Source: Actinokineospora terrae
GTDB taxonomy: Bacteria; Actinomycetota; Actinomycetes; Mycobacteriales; Pseudonocardiaceae
NCBI RefSeq assembly: GCF_900111175.1
Contig: NZ_FOGI01000005.1
Coordinates: forward strand, 248,001-312,000
Length of the DNA stretch: 64,000 bases
Reading direction: 5' to 3'
The notes beneath the pieces are model-generated. The model saw nothing but the letters and a program-made list of their open reading frames with translations. It was not told where the DNA came from and did no database searches. The position numbers and the translations under genes were made by a program. Below, piece after piece: positions 44,853 to 54,222 of this stretch; position 1 is the first letter of the stretch, and each line of letters starts with the position of its first letter.

Positions 44853-45161
44853 ATGGTGGATCTCATCGCGGTCCTCGTCGCCGTCATCGCCCTGGTCGCC
44901 GCACTCGGCCTGGTCGGGTACCTCGCGCTGCTGAACTCGGCGGCGCGCAAACGCGGGGCGAGCGGCAACGCCGTCGCCACGTACGTCCGCAGCAGGTGGC
45001 CCGTCGCCGGGATCACCACCGCGGGAGCCGCGCTCGCCTGGTTGCTGACCAGCGGCGGCGGGTTCCTCGACGTGGTGGCGATCCTGATCGCGGCGGGCTC
45101 CGGCGCGGTCGCGGGCAAAGAACTGTCCCGCACGATGGAGCGCTACCGCACCGATAGGTGA
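44853..45161 (+). CDS. Small membrane protein
   Basis: A 102-residue protein with an N-terminal helix (LIAVLVAVIALVAALGLVGYLALL), a basic loop (RKRGASGN), and two further hydrophobic segments (VAGITTAGAALAWLL, FLDVVAILIAAGSGAVAG). Good codon bias supports it. No family recognised. Confidence 0.7.
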   Translation: MVDLIAVLVAVIALVAALGLVGYLALLNSAARKRGASGNAVATYVRSRWPVAGITTAGAALAWLLTSGGGFLDVVAILIAAGSGAVAGKELSRTMERYRTDR

Positions 45162-45266
45162 ACCCAGCGCGCATTTCCGGCCCGCGCGTCACGCGAACGT
45201 GTGGCGCGGGTCGGGCGATGTCGGCGCAGGCGAGACAACAGCGCGTAACCGCATAGTCTTCTCCGC

Positions 45267-45704
45267 GTGATCGGATCTACCCCACGCGACGACGTGCGCC
45301 GGGCCACGGTGGTCTGCGCGCCCCCCGACGACGCCGACTCCGGCGCCGCGGGCACCGTCGCGAGCTGGACCTCGGCCGGGGGCGAGGCCACCACCGCCCC
45401 GCGCCCCGACCCGACCAGGGTCATCCGCCCGCAGCGCGTGCCGGGCCGGTCCCCCGAGATCAACCGGGACCACGTGCCCGCCGCCCACCCGGACCACCGC
45501 GCGCTCGGCGCGCCCGAGCACCTGCGCGACACCACCGGCTCCTTCGAGCGCCGGATGCCCGCGCCGCGCTGCCACGCCTCCCGGATCGGTGCAGGCACCG
45601 AGCCCGCGGCCCGGACGCGCGCCCACTTCACCGACACCGCCGCCGGGTACGGCCTGCCCAAGGGGCGGCCTGCCGAGGAGTTCCAGGTCGTCAACACCGG
45701 CTGA
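45267..45704 (+). CDS. Hypothetical protein, low complexity
   Basis: A 145-residue hydrophilic protein rich in Arg, Pro, Ala and Asp, without membrane segments. Its third codon positions are almost all G or C, which supports real translation. It starts at GTG 45267 and lies 26 bp before the next gene, so they may share an operon. No domain recognised. Confidence 0.6.
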   Translation: MIGSTPRDDVRRATVVCAPPDDADSGAAGTVASWTSAGGEATTAPRPDPTRVIRPQRVPGRSPEINRDHVPAAHPDHRALGAPEHLRDTTGSFERRMPAPRCHASRIGAGTEPAARTRAHFTDTAAGYGLPKGRPAEEFQVVNTG

Positions 45705-45730
45705 GACGCCGAAGAGGAGTCGTACGCACG

Positions 45731-46768
45731 ATGGCCCCCAGTGACGGCCAGGACGAAGACACCCCCGACACCGACGCGCTCTACCGAGACACCAAGGACG
45801 ACACCGACGACACCGATTGCGCCGACAGCGTTGACGGTGCCGACGACAGCCAGGGCAAGCACCGGGCGTACGGGGTCCGCGCGCGGCGGGTGCGGGGGGC
45901 CGGGGCGCACGCGCTCAGCAGCGCCGCCCGCGCCGCCGACGAGACCGACGTGCTCCCGGTCATCGGCGCCACGGTCCGGGTCGACCGGCCCGCCACCGGC
46001 CTGGCCAAGTTCGACCTCGGCAGCATCCCGGCCTCGGTCACCCCGCCCCGCTCCTGGCGGCACGCGGCGTGGTTCGCGGTGACCTCGGCGATCCTGGTGG
46101 TGATCGGCCTGACCTACGCGGCGGCGACGCTGATGTCCGGCCCGCGCCGCCCGGACGTGATCGAGGCGCTGCCCGGGTTGCCCAGCCAGTTCCCCCGCCC
46201 GCTGACCGACGCGCCGTCCGGCCTCACCTCGACCCCGGACCAGCGGCGGGAGTCCCCGGCGCCCACGACCACGACGGCGGACTCGCCCGCGCCGGGTCCG
46301 CTCGCCCCGCCGCCGACCGAGGCGCCGCCCACCGCGGGCGGGCCGGGGTCCTCCGCGCTCGTGCAGTCGACCAGCGCCCCCCGGCCGTTCTTCGAGACCG
46401 ACGAGCCGCCGAGCGCGGCACCGCGCAGCACCGTGGTCACCCCGATGCTGGTCGTCCCGCCGAACGACCCGAAGACGATGGGCGACCGCACCGAGGACTA
46501 CTACCGGCACGTGGTCACCGACCCGGACGCGGCCTACGCGATGACCAGCGGCTCCCTGCGCCGCCAGGGCCAGGAGCAGATCCAGCGCCGCTACGCCGGG
46601 GTGAGCCGGGTCGAGGTGGAGCGGATCGTGATCGACCCGACCAGGGCACGCACCCGGTCGGTGCTCAAGGTCTTCCGCAAGGACGGCACGGTCGTCAGCG
46701 AGGAGCGGGAGCTGACCTTCTCCTACGGCGAGGACCCGCTCATCACCGCCGACAAGGTGGCCGACTAG
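45731..46768 (+). CDS. Single-pass membrane protein with NTF2-like C-terminal domain
   Basis: A 345-residue protein: very acidic N-terminus (DEDTPDTDALYRDTKDDTDD), basic stretch, one membrane helix (AWFAVTSAILVVIGLTYAAA, ~117-137), a Pro/Thr/Ser-rich extracytoplasmic linker, and a C-terminal domain from ~250 beginning EDYYRHVVTDPDAAYAMTSG. That domain resembles the ends of the next gene (47043) and the kinase at 49480. I infer an envelope sensor or kinase partner. Confidence 0.7.
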   Translation: MAPSDGQDEDTPDTDALYRDTKDDTDDTDCADSVDGADDSQGKHRAYGVRARRVRGAGAHALSSAARAADETDVLPVIGATVRVDRPATGLAKFDLGSIPASVTPPRSWRHAAWFAVTSAILVVIGLTYAAATLMSGPRRPDVIEALPGLPSQFPRPLTDAPSGLTSTPDQRRESPAPTTTTADSPAPGPLAPPPTEAPPTAGGPGSSALVQSTSAPRPFFETDEPPSAAPRSTVVTPMLVVPPNDPKTMGDRTEDYYRHVVTDPDAAYAMTSGSLRRQGQEQIQRRYAGVSRVEVERIVIDPTRARTRSVLKVFRKDGTVVSEERELTFSYGEDPLITADKVAD

Positions 46769-46905
46769 CCGTGGCGGGCGGGTGGTTCACCTCTTGCGCC
46801 TGGTCAGGCATGATGGGCGGGGTGGGGCCGAGGTGATGGACCGCGCGGCCCCCGGTGTTGGTCCGATCGCACCCGACCCAGCGGGTTCCGGTCGGAGCCG
46901 TGTGT

Positions 46906-46980
46906 CACCACTGCTCTTTTCGAGTGAATCTGGTCGCCGCCTATCGCCTCGATCGGGTGATGCGCCGAGAAAGAGTGGTG
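46906..46980 (+). repeat. Long inverted repeat before the 47043 gene
   Basis: CACCACTGCTCTTT (46906-46919) is complementary to AAAGAGTGGTG (46970-46980), except for a two-base bulge. It could fold in the leader of the next gene or be an operator. No other feature was recognised in 46769-47042. Confidence 0.45.
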
Positions 46981-47042
46981 TGAGCACCCGGCAGCACGGT
47001 ACGAGTTGCCCCGACGAGCGAGTCAGGCGGAGGAAAGCGGCA

Positions 47043-47891
47043 GTGGATCGTCCGACGACCGGTAAGCGCCGGGTGCGCTCCGGGTCGGTTCGCGTCGCAG
47101 ACCTGATCCGGCGCCAGCCGGAGCCCGGCCCCGACCCCGTGGACGTCCCCGAGGCGTTCACCCCGACGGTGGACACCCAGTCGGTGCGGTTGGTGCCAGG
47201 GCACGAGGTCGGCGAACCGGGCCACCCGGCCTCGCGCACCGCGCGGCTGGCCAAGCTCACGGGTCTCGGCGTGGCCGTGGTCACGCTCTGCGGCGCGGTC
47301 GCCGCGGCGACCGTCGTGGCCCGTGACCGCGACTCCGGCCGCGGCTCGGCCGTGGCGGGCAGCCAGATCACCGGCGAGCGCGCATTGCTCCCGCACCAAC
47401 TCGGCCGGGTCGTGGCCGGTGACGGGCAGGTCGACGCCCAGGTGGTGTCCCAGTCCACCGGCGCGGCGTCGGCCAGCATCAGCCCACCGGCGAGCACCAC
47501 CAGCCGCCCACCGGTGGCGGGCTCCGGCCAGCGCAGGGGCACCGGGGACACCAACCCGGCGCGCTCCGAGCGCGGCCAGCGGGCGCTCACCTCCAGCCGC
47601 GAACTGGTGCTGGAGTACTACCGGCTGATCGAGGTCAACCCGCGGTCGGCCTTCGAGCTCATCGCGGGCGACGTGCTGGGCACCACGCTCGGCGAGTTCC
47701 TCGGTTCGTGGACCGAGGTCAGCCGGATCGAGGTGCTCGACGTGGTGGAGCGGCGCGACGGAGTGCTCGCGGTAATCCGGATCCACCTGCGCGACGGTGT
47801 CCACCTGCGGGTGCAGCAGCTACTGACGGTCACCAAGACCGTGCCGCAGCGCATCGTCGACGCCGAGTTGGTCTCCGCGCAGCAGGACTGA
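47043..47891 (+). CDS. Single-pass membrane protein with NTF2-like C-terminal domain
   Basis: A 282-residue protein. A basic cytoplasmic start, a membrane helix (GLGVAVVTLCGAVAAATVVA, ~78-98), a Ser/Thr-rich linker and a C-terminal domain from ~185 beginning LVLEYYRLIEVNPRSAFELI. That domain aligns in pattern with those of the genes at 45731 and 49480 (YYR....P..A..L, then V/IEV). GTG at 47043 follows GGAGG nine bases upstream. Confidence 0.7.
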   Translation: MDRPTTGKRRVRSGSVRVADLIRRQPEPGPDPVDVPEAFTPTVDTQSVRLVPGHEVGEPGHPASRTARLAKLTGLGVAVVTLCGAVAAATVVARDRDSGRGSAVAGSQITGERALLPHQLGRVVAGDGQVDAQVVSQSTGAASASISPPASTTSRPPVAGSGQRRGTGDTNPARSERGQRALTSSRELVLEYYRLIEVNPRSAFELIAGDVLGTTLGEFLGSWTEVSRIEVLDVVERRDGVLAVIRIHLRDGVHLRVQQLLTVTKTVPQRIVDAELVSAQQD

Positions 47892-48093
47892 GGTCCGGTG
47901 TGGTTGCCCCCGTTCGGGGATGATTGTGACAGTATGTAGCGGTCACCGGTGGCGCCCCCGTGGTGGTGGGACTGCGTTCGTGCGCGCTGCGTGAACGCCT
48001 AGCCTGGACCGGTCGGCCAACCCCGGATCCGCACCGGTGACGCCGGTGCCGGGGTGCGCTCCGGTGGCGCGCACCCGCGCCGTTGACGAACAG

Positions 48094-48113
48094 CCCGCGA
48101 AGCGCTTCGCGGG
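48094..48113 (+). promoter_or_regulatory. Perfect 20-bp palindrome before a kinase ribosome site
   Basis: CCCGCGAAGCGCTTCGCGGG is fully self-complementary and ends 4 bases before the GGGAGG ribosome site of the kinase at 48134. It may be an operator or an RNA hairpin affecting translation. Confidence 0.6.
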
Positions 48114-48133
48114 TGAGGGAGGTTCCGGTCGGG

Positions 48134-49462
48134 ATGAGCGACGAGGGCCGGCTGGTCGCCGGGCGCTACCGGCTGGAGCGACGCATCGGCAGCGGTGCCA
48201 TGGGCGTCGTCTGGCAGGGCGTCGACGAGCGGCTCAACCGCACGGTGGCGATCAAGAAGCTGCTGCTGCCCCCCGGCCTGCCGGTCGACGAGGCCGAGGA
48301 GGCGGTGGCCAGGTGCAAGCGCGAGGGCCGCATCGCCGCCCGCCTGCACCACCCGAACGCGATCGCGGTGTTCGACGTGGCCGACGAGGACGGCGCGCCC
48401 TGCCTGATCATGGAGTACCTGCCGTCGGTGAGCCTGGCGATCGCGCTGACCGAGCGCGGCCCGCTGGCCCCGGCCGAGGTCGCCGCGATCGGTGCCCAGG
48501 TGGCCGCCGCGCTGGCCGCCGCGCACGCGGCCGGGATCGTGCACCGCGACATCAAGCCGGGCAACATCCTGCTCGGCGACGACGGCTCGGTGAAGATCAC
48601 CGACTTCGGCATCTCCCGGGCCACCGACGACGTCACCGTCACCAAGACCGGCCTGATCGCGGGCACCCCCGCGTACCTGGCCCCCGAGGTCGCCATCGGC
48701 CGCGACCCCTCGGCCGCCTCCGACGTGTTCTCCCTCGGCTCGACGCTCTACGCGGCCACCGAGGGCGAGCCGCCGTTCGGCCTGTCGGAGAACACCCTCG
48801 GCCTGCTGCACGCGGTCGCCTCCGGCAAGATCAACCCGCCGTCGCAGTCCGGCCCGCTGACCGACGTGCTGGTGGCGCTGCTCGCCTCCGACGTCGAGGC
48901 GCGGCCGAGCGCGGCCAAGGCCCGCGACATGCTGATGGCGGTCGCCAGGGGCGACGACCCGGACGTGCCGCCGGTGCCCACCGCGTCCGACTCGCGCACC
49001 AGGCTGATCGCCGCAGGCGCCCCGATCCCGGTCGGCGGGCGCACCCCGAGCAGGCAGGGGATGGCCAAGGTCGCCCCGCCGCCGCTGCCGCCGCGCTCGC
49101 GGATGCCGCTCGTGGTCGCCGGGGTCGGGCTGGCCGCGATCCTGGCCGTCGGCACGTTCTTCATCCTCAACAAGGACAACAGCGTCGGGCCGTCCAACCA
49201 GCCCGACACCGTCAACAACCCGTCCCCCTCGGTCGTGCTGCCCACCACCAGCGACGACAAGCCCGAGGTCGACCCGACGACCAAGGTCGTCGTGCCGACC
49301 ACGAACCAGCCGAGGCAGACGACGGTGGTGACCACCACGACCACGCAGTCGGTGCCGACCACCACGACGACCCCGTCGGTGCCGACCACCACCAGCACGC
49401 AGGTCACCACGACCACCCAGGACCCGAACAACTCGAGCGCGACCCCGACCACTACCCAGTGA
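48134..49462 (+). CDS. Membrane Ser/Thr protein kinase, first of tandem pair
   Basis: A 442-residue PknB-type kinase. Gly-loop RIGSGAMGVVW, VAIKK with the ATP lysine, HRDIKPGNILL and DFGISRA are intact, with a Thr-rich activation loop (DDVTVTKTG). A membrane helix (MPLVVAGVGLAAILAVGTFFIL, ~317-338) follows. The extracytoplasmic tail of ~100 residues is only Thr/Pro-rich with no folded sensor, unlike the next kinase. ATG at 48134 was chosen as it starts the family sequence (MSDEGRLVAGRYRLERRIG). Confidence 0.93.
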   Translation: MSDEGRLVAGRYRLERRIGSGAMGVVWQGVDERLNRTVAIKKLLLPPGLPVDEAEEAVARCKREGRIAARLHHPNAIAVFDVADEDGAPCLIMEYLPSVSLAIALTERGPLAPAEVAAIGAQVAAALAAAHAAGIVHRDIKPGNILLGDDGSVKITDFGISRATDDVTVTKTGLIAGTPAYLAPEVAIGRDPSAASDVFSLGSTLYAATEGEPPFGLSENTLGLLHAVASGKINPPSQSGPLTDVLVALLASDVEARPSAAKARDMLMAVARGDDPDVPPVPTASDSRTRLIAAGAPIPVGGRTPSRQGMAKVAPPPLPPRSRMPLVVAGVGLAAILAVGTFFILNKDNSVGPSNQPDTVNNPSPSVVLPTTSDDKPEVDPTTKVVVPTTNQPRQTTVVTTTTTQSVPTTTTTPSVPTTTSTQVTTTTQDPNNSSATPTTTQ

Positions 49463-49479
49463 GCCAGGAGCGGCAGCAC

Positions 49480-51084
49480 ATGACCAGCGAGCAGACCTTG
49501 GTGGCCGGGCGCTACCGGCTCGGCGCGCGCATCGGCAGCGGCGCCATGGGCGTGGTCTGGCAGGCCAAGGACGAGCGGCTGCACCGCACCGTCGCGGTCA
49601 AGCAACTGCTCTCCCAGCCGGGGCTCAGCGCCGACCAGGCCGAGGAGGCCCGCCAGCGCGCCATGCGCGAGGGCCGGATCGCCGCCAGGCTCGCGCACCC
49701 CAACGCGATCACCGTCTACGACGTGGCCGAGCACGACAACGAGCCGTGGCTGATCATGGAGTACCTGCCGTCGAAGAGCCTGGCGACGGCGCTCACCGAG
49801 CGCGAGGTGCTCCCGCCGGTCGAGGCGGCCAGGATCGGCACCCAGATCGCGGCCGCCCTGGTCGCCGCGCACGCGGCCGGGATCGTGCACCGCGACGTGA
49901 AGCCCGCCAACGTCCTGCTCGGCGACGACGGCACTGTCAAGATCACCGACTTCGGCATCTCCCGGGCCACTGGCGACATCACGGTTACCGCCACCGGCAT
50001 GCTTGCGGGTACACCGGCCTACCTGGCGCCTGAGGTCGCCAAGGGCGAGGCGCCTACGCCTGCCGCGGACGTGTTCTCGCTGGGTTCGACGCTCTATACG
50101 GCGGTAGAAGGACATTCGCCGTTCGGGCTATCGGAGAACACGCTCGCACTGCTGTACGCGGTCGCCGCAGGCAAGGTGACGCCCCCGCGCCAGGCAGGGC
50201 CTCTTACGGCTCTCCTGATGCAGCTGCTGCGCGCCGACCCGAAGGAAAGACCGACGATGACGGCGGCGAAGGAAGCCCTCGCCGCGGTCGCCGCGGGCAA
50301 GCCGCTGCCCGCCGTGGCCATGCTGAACCAGCGGACCGTCCCCGCGCCCCGCCCGCAGACCCTGCCCCCGGTCAGCGGAACCCGCCTGGACGTCAACCCG
50401 TTCGCGGAGCCGAACCCGTCCGGCCCGATGCGCCAGCCCGCGGTCCCCCAACCACAGCAGCCGCCGCGCAACTACGGCCCCCGCACGCCCCCCGGTGGCG
50501 CTGTCCGCCAGCCCCCGGCCCCGGAGCGCAAGAAGAAGCACGACGTCCGGTCGGTCCTGCTGACGGTCTTGGCCATCGTCGCGGCGGCGCTCATCGGCAT
50601 CCTGGTCGCGAGCCTGTTCACCACCAAGAACTCCCCCCAGGCAAGCGGCGGCCTGTCCACCACCACGACAGCGGCGCCCACGACTACCACCAGCACCGCC
50701 CCCCGCACGACCACCACCCCGCCGCGCCCCACTGCGACGACGACCCCGCCTCCGCCACCGTCGGCCGCTCCGACGCCAGCGGAAGTGGAAGGCGCACTGC
50801 GGAACTACTACGCATTCCTGCCCGCGAACACGAAGGCCGCTTGGGACCTGCTCACCGACAAGGCCCGCGACAAGTCCGGCGGCTACGACAAGTTCACCAA
50901 GTTCTACGACACCCTGACCGCCGTGGAACTCGTCGAGGCCAAGGCCGAGGGCAACCGGGTAGCCGCCCAGATCAAGTTCACCCGCAAGAACGGCAAAGCC
51001 TCCCAAGAGCCCTACATCTACGTCTTCACCCAGCAGGACGGCACCCTCAAGATCGACGACTTCGCCCAAGCCCGCAAGGGCTGA
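49480..51084 (+). CDS. Membrane Ser/Thr protein kinase with NTF2-like sensor domain
   Basis: A 534-residue kinase very similar to its upstream neighbour in the catalytic domain (RIGSGAMGVVWQA, HRDVKPANVLL, DFGISRATGD), so the pair arose by tandem duplication. A juxtamembrane Pro-rich region leads to a helix (SVLLTVLAIVAAALIGILVASLF, in part) near 365-385, a Thr/Pro-rich linker, and a folded C-terminal domain from ~430 beginning EGALRNYYAFLPANTKAAW. That domain is shared with the genes at 45731 and 47043. ATG follows CAGGAGCGG. It has 17 bp between it and kinase 1. Confidence 0.93.
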   Translation: MTSEQTLVAGRYRLGARIGSGAMGVVWQAKDERLHRTVAVKQLLSQPGLSADQAEEARQRAMREGRIAARLAHPNAITVYDVAEHDNEPWLIMEYLPSKSLATALTEREVLPPVEAARIGTQIAAALVAAHAAGIVHRDVKPANVLLGDDGTVKITDFGISRATGDITVTATGMLAGTPAYLAPEVAKGEAPTPAADVFSLGSTLYTAVEGHSPFGLSENTLALLYAVAAGKVTPPRQAGPLTALLMQLLRADPKERPTMTAAKEALAAVAAGKPLPAVAMLNQRTVPAPRPQTLPPVSGTRLDVNPFAEPNPSGPMRQPAVPQPQQPPRNYGPRTPPGGAVRQPPAPERKKKHDVRSVLLTVLAIVAAALIGILVASLFTTKNSPQASGGLSTTTTAAPTTTTSTAPRTTTTPPRPTATTTPPPPPSAAPTPAEVEGALRNYYAFLPANTKAAWDLLTDKARDKSGGYDKFTKFYDTLTAVELVEAKAEGNRVAAQIKFTRKNGKASQEPYIYVFTQQDGTLKIDDFAQARKG

Positions 51085-52047
51085 TCACCGCCGCCGCAAC
51101 ACCCAACCGACGACGGCGGCCGCGACCACAGCGGCCCCGACAACGGCGCCAGTGGCCGAGCCTGTTCTGGCCGGTTGCGCGGGTGGAACGGCTGGCGTCG
51201 CGGGTGGAGCCCCAGGAACTGCGGCGGGCCTCTCGCCGTCTCGCACCACGAGCACCCACACCAACGTCACCAGGGCGACGAAGCAGGCTTCCACGGTGAC
51301 CAAGAACGCCACGTAGCTGTGCCAGTCGTAGATGGCACGGGTGTTCGGCACGAGTGCGGAGAGCGCAAACACCTCGCCGAAGCAGAGGATGGCGAGAGAG
51401 AACATCGCGATCGTGGGATCGTTGAGAGTGTCATGGTAGAACCGGGCCTCTAGTCCCAACGCGACGATCAGCAGAGGGATGACCTGGCTCATCTGTGCGA
51501 AGAACTCCTGTTCGACACCGCTGGTTGGTTGCAACATGTACTCCCACCAGACCGTGGCGAGGTATGCGCCAGTGGTGCCAACGAGCAGCGGTACGGCTGC
51601 CTGCAGGCGGCTCCACTCGTCAACCAGCGCCTCACGCGTCTTGGCGCTCACCAGCAGCATTGGCTTGGTGTCGATAGTCGTGCTGACGAGCATCGCCAGT
51701 CCAAGCGCGTAGATGAGCGCGGACACCAGGTCGAACCAGAGCGTTCGTGGCGGTACCACCCAGATCGCCAACGCGTCAGTGGTGAGCGTCAGCGTGGCGC
51801 CGAACAACCACCAGGCCATGATCCCGCGCCCGGGCTCTCCGTTGACCCGCAGGCGAAAGCGGCGCTTGAACTGCGCTACCAGGACGAGCAGCAAGGTGTC
51901 GATCACGATGAGGGTCCAGTGCACCATCGCGTAGGGCACCTGCGTCGCGTCCGCCACCGCGCTCAGGAACTCGTCGCTGAACGCCAGCAGGACCAACAAC
52001 AAGAACGTGGCTGTCATGGGCACTCGCCCACCCCGTACCGCCGTCAA
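51085..52047 (-). CDS. Polytopic membrane protein, unknown function
   Basis: A 320-residue protein with about seven or eight membrane segments (for example FLLLVLLAFSDEFLSAVA and WTLIVIDTLLLVLVAQ), a Pro/Ala-rich loop and a last helix (GAVVGAAVVAAAVVGWVL) with a basic end. No domain recognised. TTG at 52047 was chosen for GAGGAGGG 5 bp upstream; ATG at 52017 is the alternative. It is convergent with the kinase operon and ends next to it. Confidence 0.65.
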   Translation of the reverse strand: MTAVRGGRVPMTATFLLLVLLAFSDEFLSAVADATQVPYAMVHWTLIVIDTLLLVLVAQFKRRFRLRVNGEPGRGIMAWWLFGATLTLTTDALAIWVVPPRTLWFDLVSALIYALGLAMLVSTTIDTKPMLLVSAKTREALVDEWSRLQAAVPLLVGTTGAYLATVWWEYMLQPTSGVEQEFFAQMSQVIPLLIVALGLEARFYHDTLNDPTIAMFSLAILCFGEVFALSALVPNTRAIYDWHSYVAFLVTVEACFVALVTLVWVLVVRDGERPAAVPGAPPATPAVPPAQPARTGSATGAVVGAAVVAAAVVGWVLRRR

Positions 52048-52226
52048 CGAACCCTCCTCGACTGATGACCATGGTTTAGGTCGTCGGTAGGCGGCTCGGT
52101 GTATCAGGATCGGTCCACTCGCCTCCGCGACATCCACTCGATCGTGCGGGTTGGGGCGAGGACGGGGGTTCCGGGTTGCCCGCGACCGGGCTGGGGCGCA
52201 GGGTGCGGGGGAGGAGAGGAGTCCGA

Positions 52227-52487
52227 ATGGCGATCTGCGACACCTGCGGGAATGACTACTGGATGGCGTTCGAGGTGCGGACCGTCAGCGGGCAGGTCTA
52301 CACGTTCGACTGCTTCGAGTGCGCGGCGACGAAGTTGGCGCCGGTGTGCGAGCACTGCTCGTGCCGGATCCTGGGGCACGGGGTCGAGGTGGAGGGGCGC
52401 TTCTACTGCTGCGCGCACTGCGCCCGGTCCGTCGACGACCGGTTGGGGGCGCGGATTCGGGACGCCGTGGGGACGCATCCCGGGTGA
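52227..52487 (+). CDS. Small cysteine-rich zinc-motif protein
   Basis: An 86-residue protein with several cysteine pairs: CDTCGNDYW, CFECA, CEHCSCRILG and CCAHC. This spacing indicates two zinc-binding knuckles of the prokaryotic zinc-ribbon type. GGAGAGGAG lies upstream of the ATG. Small actinobacterial proteins like this are common and uncharacterised. Confidence 0.8.
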   Translation: MAICDTCGNDYWMAFEVRTVSGQVYTFDCFECAATKLAPVCEHCSCRILGHGVEVEGRFYCCAHCARSVDDRLGARIRDAVGTHPG

Positions 52488-52493
52488 GGCAGG

Positions 52494-52527
52494 CCCGGCC
52501 CCAACCGCGCGGGGTGGTGGGGCCGGG
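52494..52527 (+). terminator. Terminator after the zinc-motif gene
   Basis: CCCGGCCCC (52494-52502) pairs with GGGGCCGGG (52519-52527), a perfect 9-bp stem 6 bp after the stop. Confidence 0.7.
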
Positions 52528-52750
52528 TCGCCGGGGGTGCGGGGCTTGAGGGTGTTGCCCGGTCCGGTGATGAGGCCGCTGGGCAGCGGGGTCGGCGGAC
52601 CGCAGCCCTGGAGCGCGGGCAGGGTGAGTGCAACAGCCGCCGCGCAGTTCGACGCAATGCCGCCGCCGAGCTCCGAAACAACTTGTCACCGCCGGACGGA
52701 TTCGCGGGTGGCGATTGTCCGGCCGGATTCACCGCAGGCGATCGGGTCGG

Positions 52751-53563
52751 TCAGGTCGACCAGGGGGCCAGCGGTATCCCGTCGAGCATCGGCAGCACCC
52801 CGGTCCGGTGCAGCGCGATCGCCGACATCCACAGCGCGAGCACGGTCAGCGCCGGGCCGACCAGGGTCATCTCCACCCGGCCGCCGGTGCGCATCCGCAT
52901 GATCTTCGGCGGCGCGACCGGGAACCAGGTCTTCCAGGCGATCGGCACCGGCCACAGGATCGGGCAGCCCTGCTCGGTGATCGCGTCGCCGAGGTAGTGC
53001 GCCACGCAGCCGATGCCGACCGCGACCCCGCAGGCCGCCGCGTCCGCAGTGGTCTGGTCGGTCCACTTCAGGCAGGCGTAGGTGAGCAGCAGGGCGGACC
53101 CGGTGATCCACAGCGCGTCGTTGCGCGGGCACCACTTGTGCATGATCCCGCGCACCGCGAGCCCGCTGAAGAAGAACATCAGCACCGGCAGCGCCCACGA
53201 CCGGCTGGTCTGGATGATCGCCGTGGTCACCACGGTCGCGACCAGCGCGAACACCAGGGTGTGGGTGAGGCCGCGGTGCCCGCCGTCGCGGTTGGAGTCG
53301 CGCTTGGTGCGGGTCAGCCGGTAGACGCCGTGGCTGATGCTGTTGAACACCTTGGAGGCGGCCTGGGTGACCGGGCCGAAGGTGGAGGAGACGGTCGACT
53401 CGGGGTGGTCCAGGTCGGGTAAGAGCGCCGCGCCGGTGGCCAGGACCGCGCCGACCAGCCAGCCCTTGGCCGACAGGCTGCCGAGGTTGTGGCCCTCGGC
53501 CAGCGCGGTGACCGCGGCCCATGCGGCCAGCCCGCTCATCGCGTGCGTAGGACCGGTCGACAC
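52751..53563 (-). CDS. YdjM/DUF457-type membrane-bound metal-dependent hydrolase
   Basis: A 270-residue membrane protein with the family's histidine/aspartate motifs: DLDHPEST, HRGLTHTL and HYLGDAI. Several membrane segments lie between them. The family is thought to be a metal-dependent hydrolase, some members being under SOS control, but substrates are uncertain. GTG at 53563 was chosen (GGGGG upstream); TTG at 53596 is an alternative. Confidence 0.82.
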   Translation of the reverse strand: MSTGPTHAMSGLAAWAAVTALAEGHNLGSLSAKGWLVGAVLATGAALLPDLDHPESTVSSTFGPVTQAASKVFNSISHGVYRLTRTKRDSNRDGGHRGLTHTLVFALVATVVTTAIIQTSRSWALPVLMFFFSGLAVRGIMHKWCPRNDALWITGSALLLTYACLKWTDQTTADAAACGVAVGIGCVAHYLGDAITEQGCPILWPVPIAWKTWFPVAPPKIMRMRTGGRVEMTLVGPALTVLALWMSAIALHRTGVLPMLDGIPLAPWST

Positions 53564-53622
53564 CGGTGTACCCCCAGGAAACTCGAAAGCCGACAAACCC
53601 CGCCCACTCTAGGATCCAGGGG

Positions 53623-54222
53623 GTGCCGCTCCCCGCGTTTCCGATCAAGACCCGCCGACTCGTTCTCCGCCGCTACGCCGCCGACGACCTCGACGCGCTG
53701 CACGCCGTCCAGTCGCGCGAGGACGTGACCAGGTACCTCTACTGGGGGCCGCGGACGCGCGAAGAGGTCGAGAAGGCGCTGGCTGAGCGGATTGGGCTAA
53801 CGGCGCTGTCCGTCGATGGCGACCGGGTAGTGCTAGCGGTCGAGTTGGCCGAGACCGGGGTCCTAGTGGGCGATCTGACCCTGTTCCTGGTGAGCAGGGA
53901 GAACCGGACAGCGGAGATCGGGTACATCTTCCACCCGGACCACGCAGGCCACGGTTACGCCACGGAGGCTGCCGCAGAGTTGGTGCGCATCGCGTTCGAC
54001 CACCTCGACATGCACCGGGTGGTAGCGCGACTCGACGCCGCTAACACTGCCTCGTCGCGGTTACTCGAACGGCTGGGTATGCGAAAAGAGGCCCACTTTG
54101 TGCGCAACGAGTACGTCCGCGGTCGGTGGGCCGATGAAGCTGTCTACGCGATGCTCGCCAGCGAGTGGGAGTCAGCTAAGACCACGGAACCGTTCGTGCG
54201 CGGCCTGCCGGGTGACGCCTAG
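53623..54222 (+). CDS. GNAT-family N-acetyltransferase
   Basis: A 199-residue RimJ/RimL-like acetyltransferase. RLVLRRYAADDLDALHAVQ is the usual start, EIGYIFHPDHAGHGYATEAAAEL the acetyl-CoA-binding motif, and ASSRLLERLGMRKEAHF the C-terminal signature (described in part). The substrate is unknown. Its 3' end overlaps the convergent HTH gene by about 50 bp. Confidence 0.9.
   Translation: MPLPAFPIKTRRLVLRRYAADDLDALHAVQSREDVTRYLYWGPRTREEVEKALAERIGLTALSVDGDRVVLAVELAETGVLVGDLTLFLVSRENRTAEIGYIFHPDHAGHGYATEAAAELVRIAFDHLDMHRVVARLDAANTASSRLLERLGMRKEAHFVRNEYVRGRWADEAVYAMLASEWESAKTTEPFVRGLPGDA

Noticed and set aside
48037-49479. A 1015-residue open frame from 48037 to 51084
   Set aside because: It is the kinase-2 frame extended through kinase 1 in the wrong frame; the first part has no protein character.
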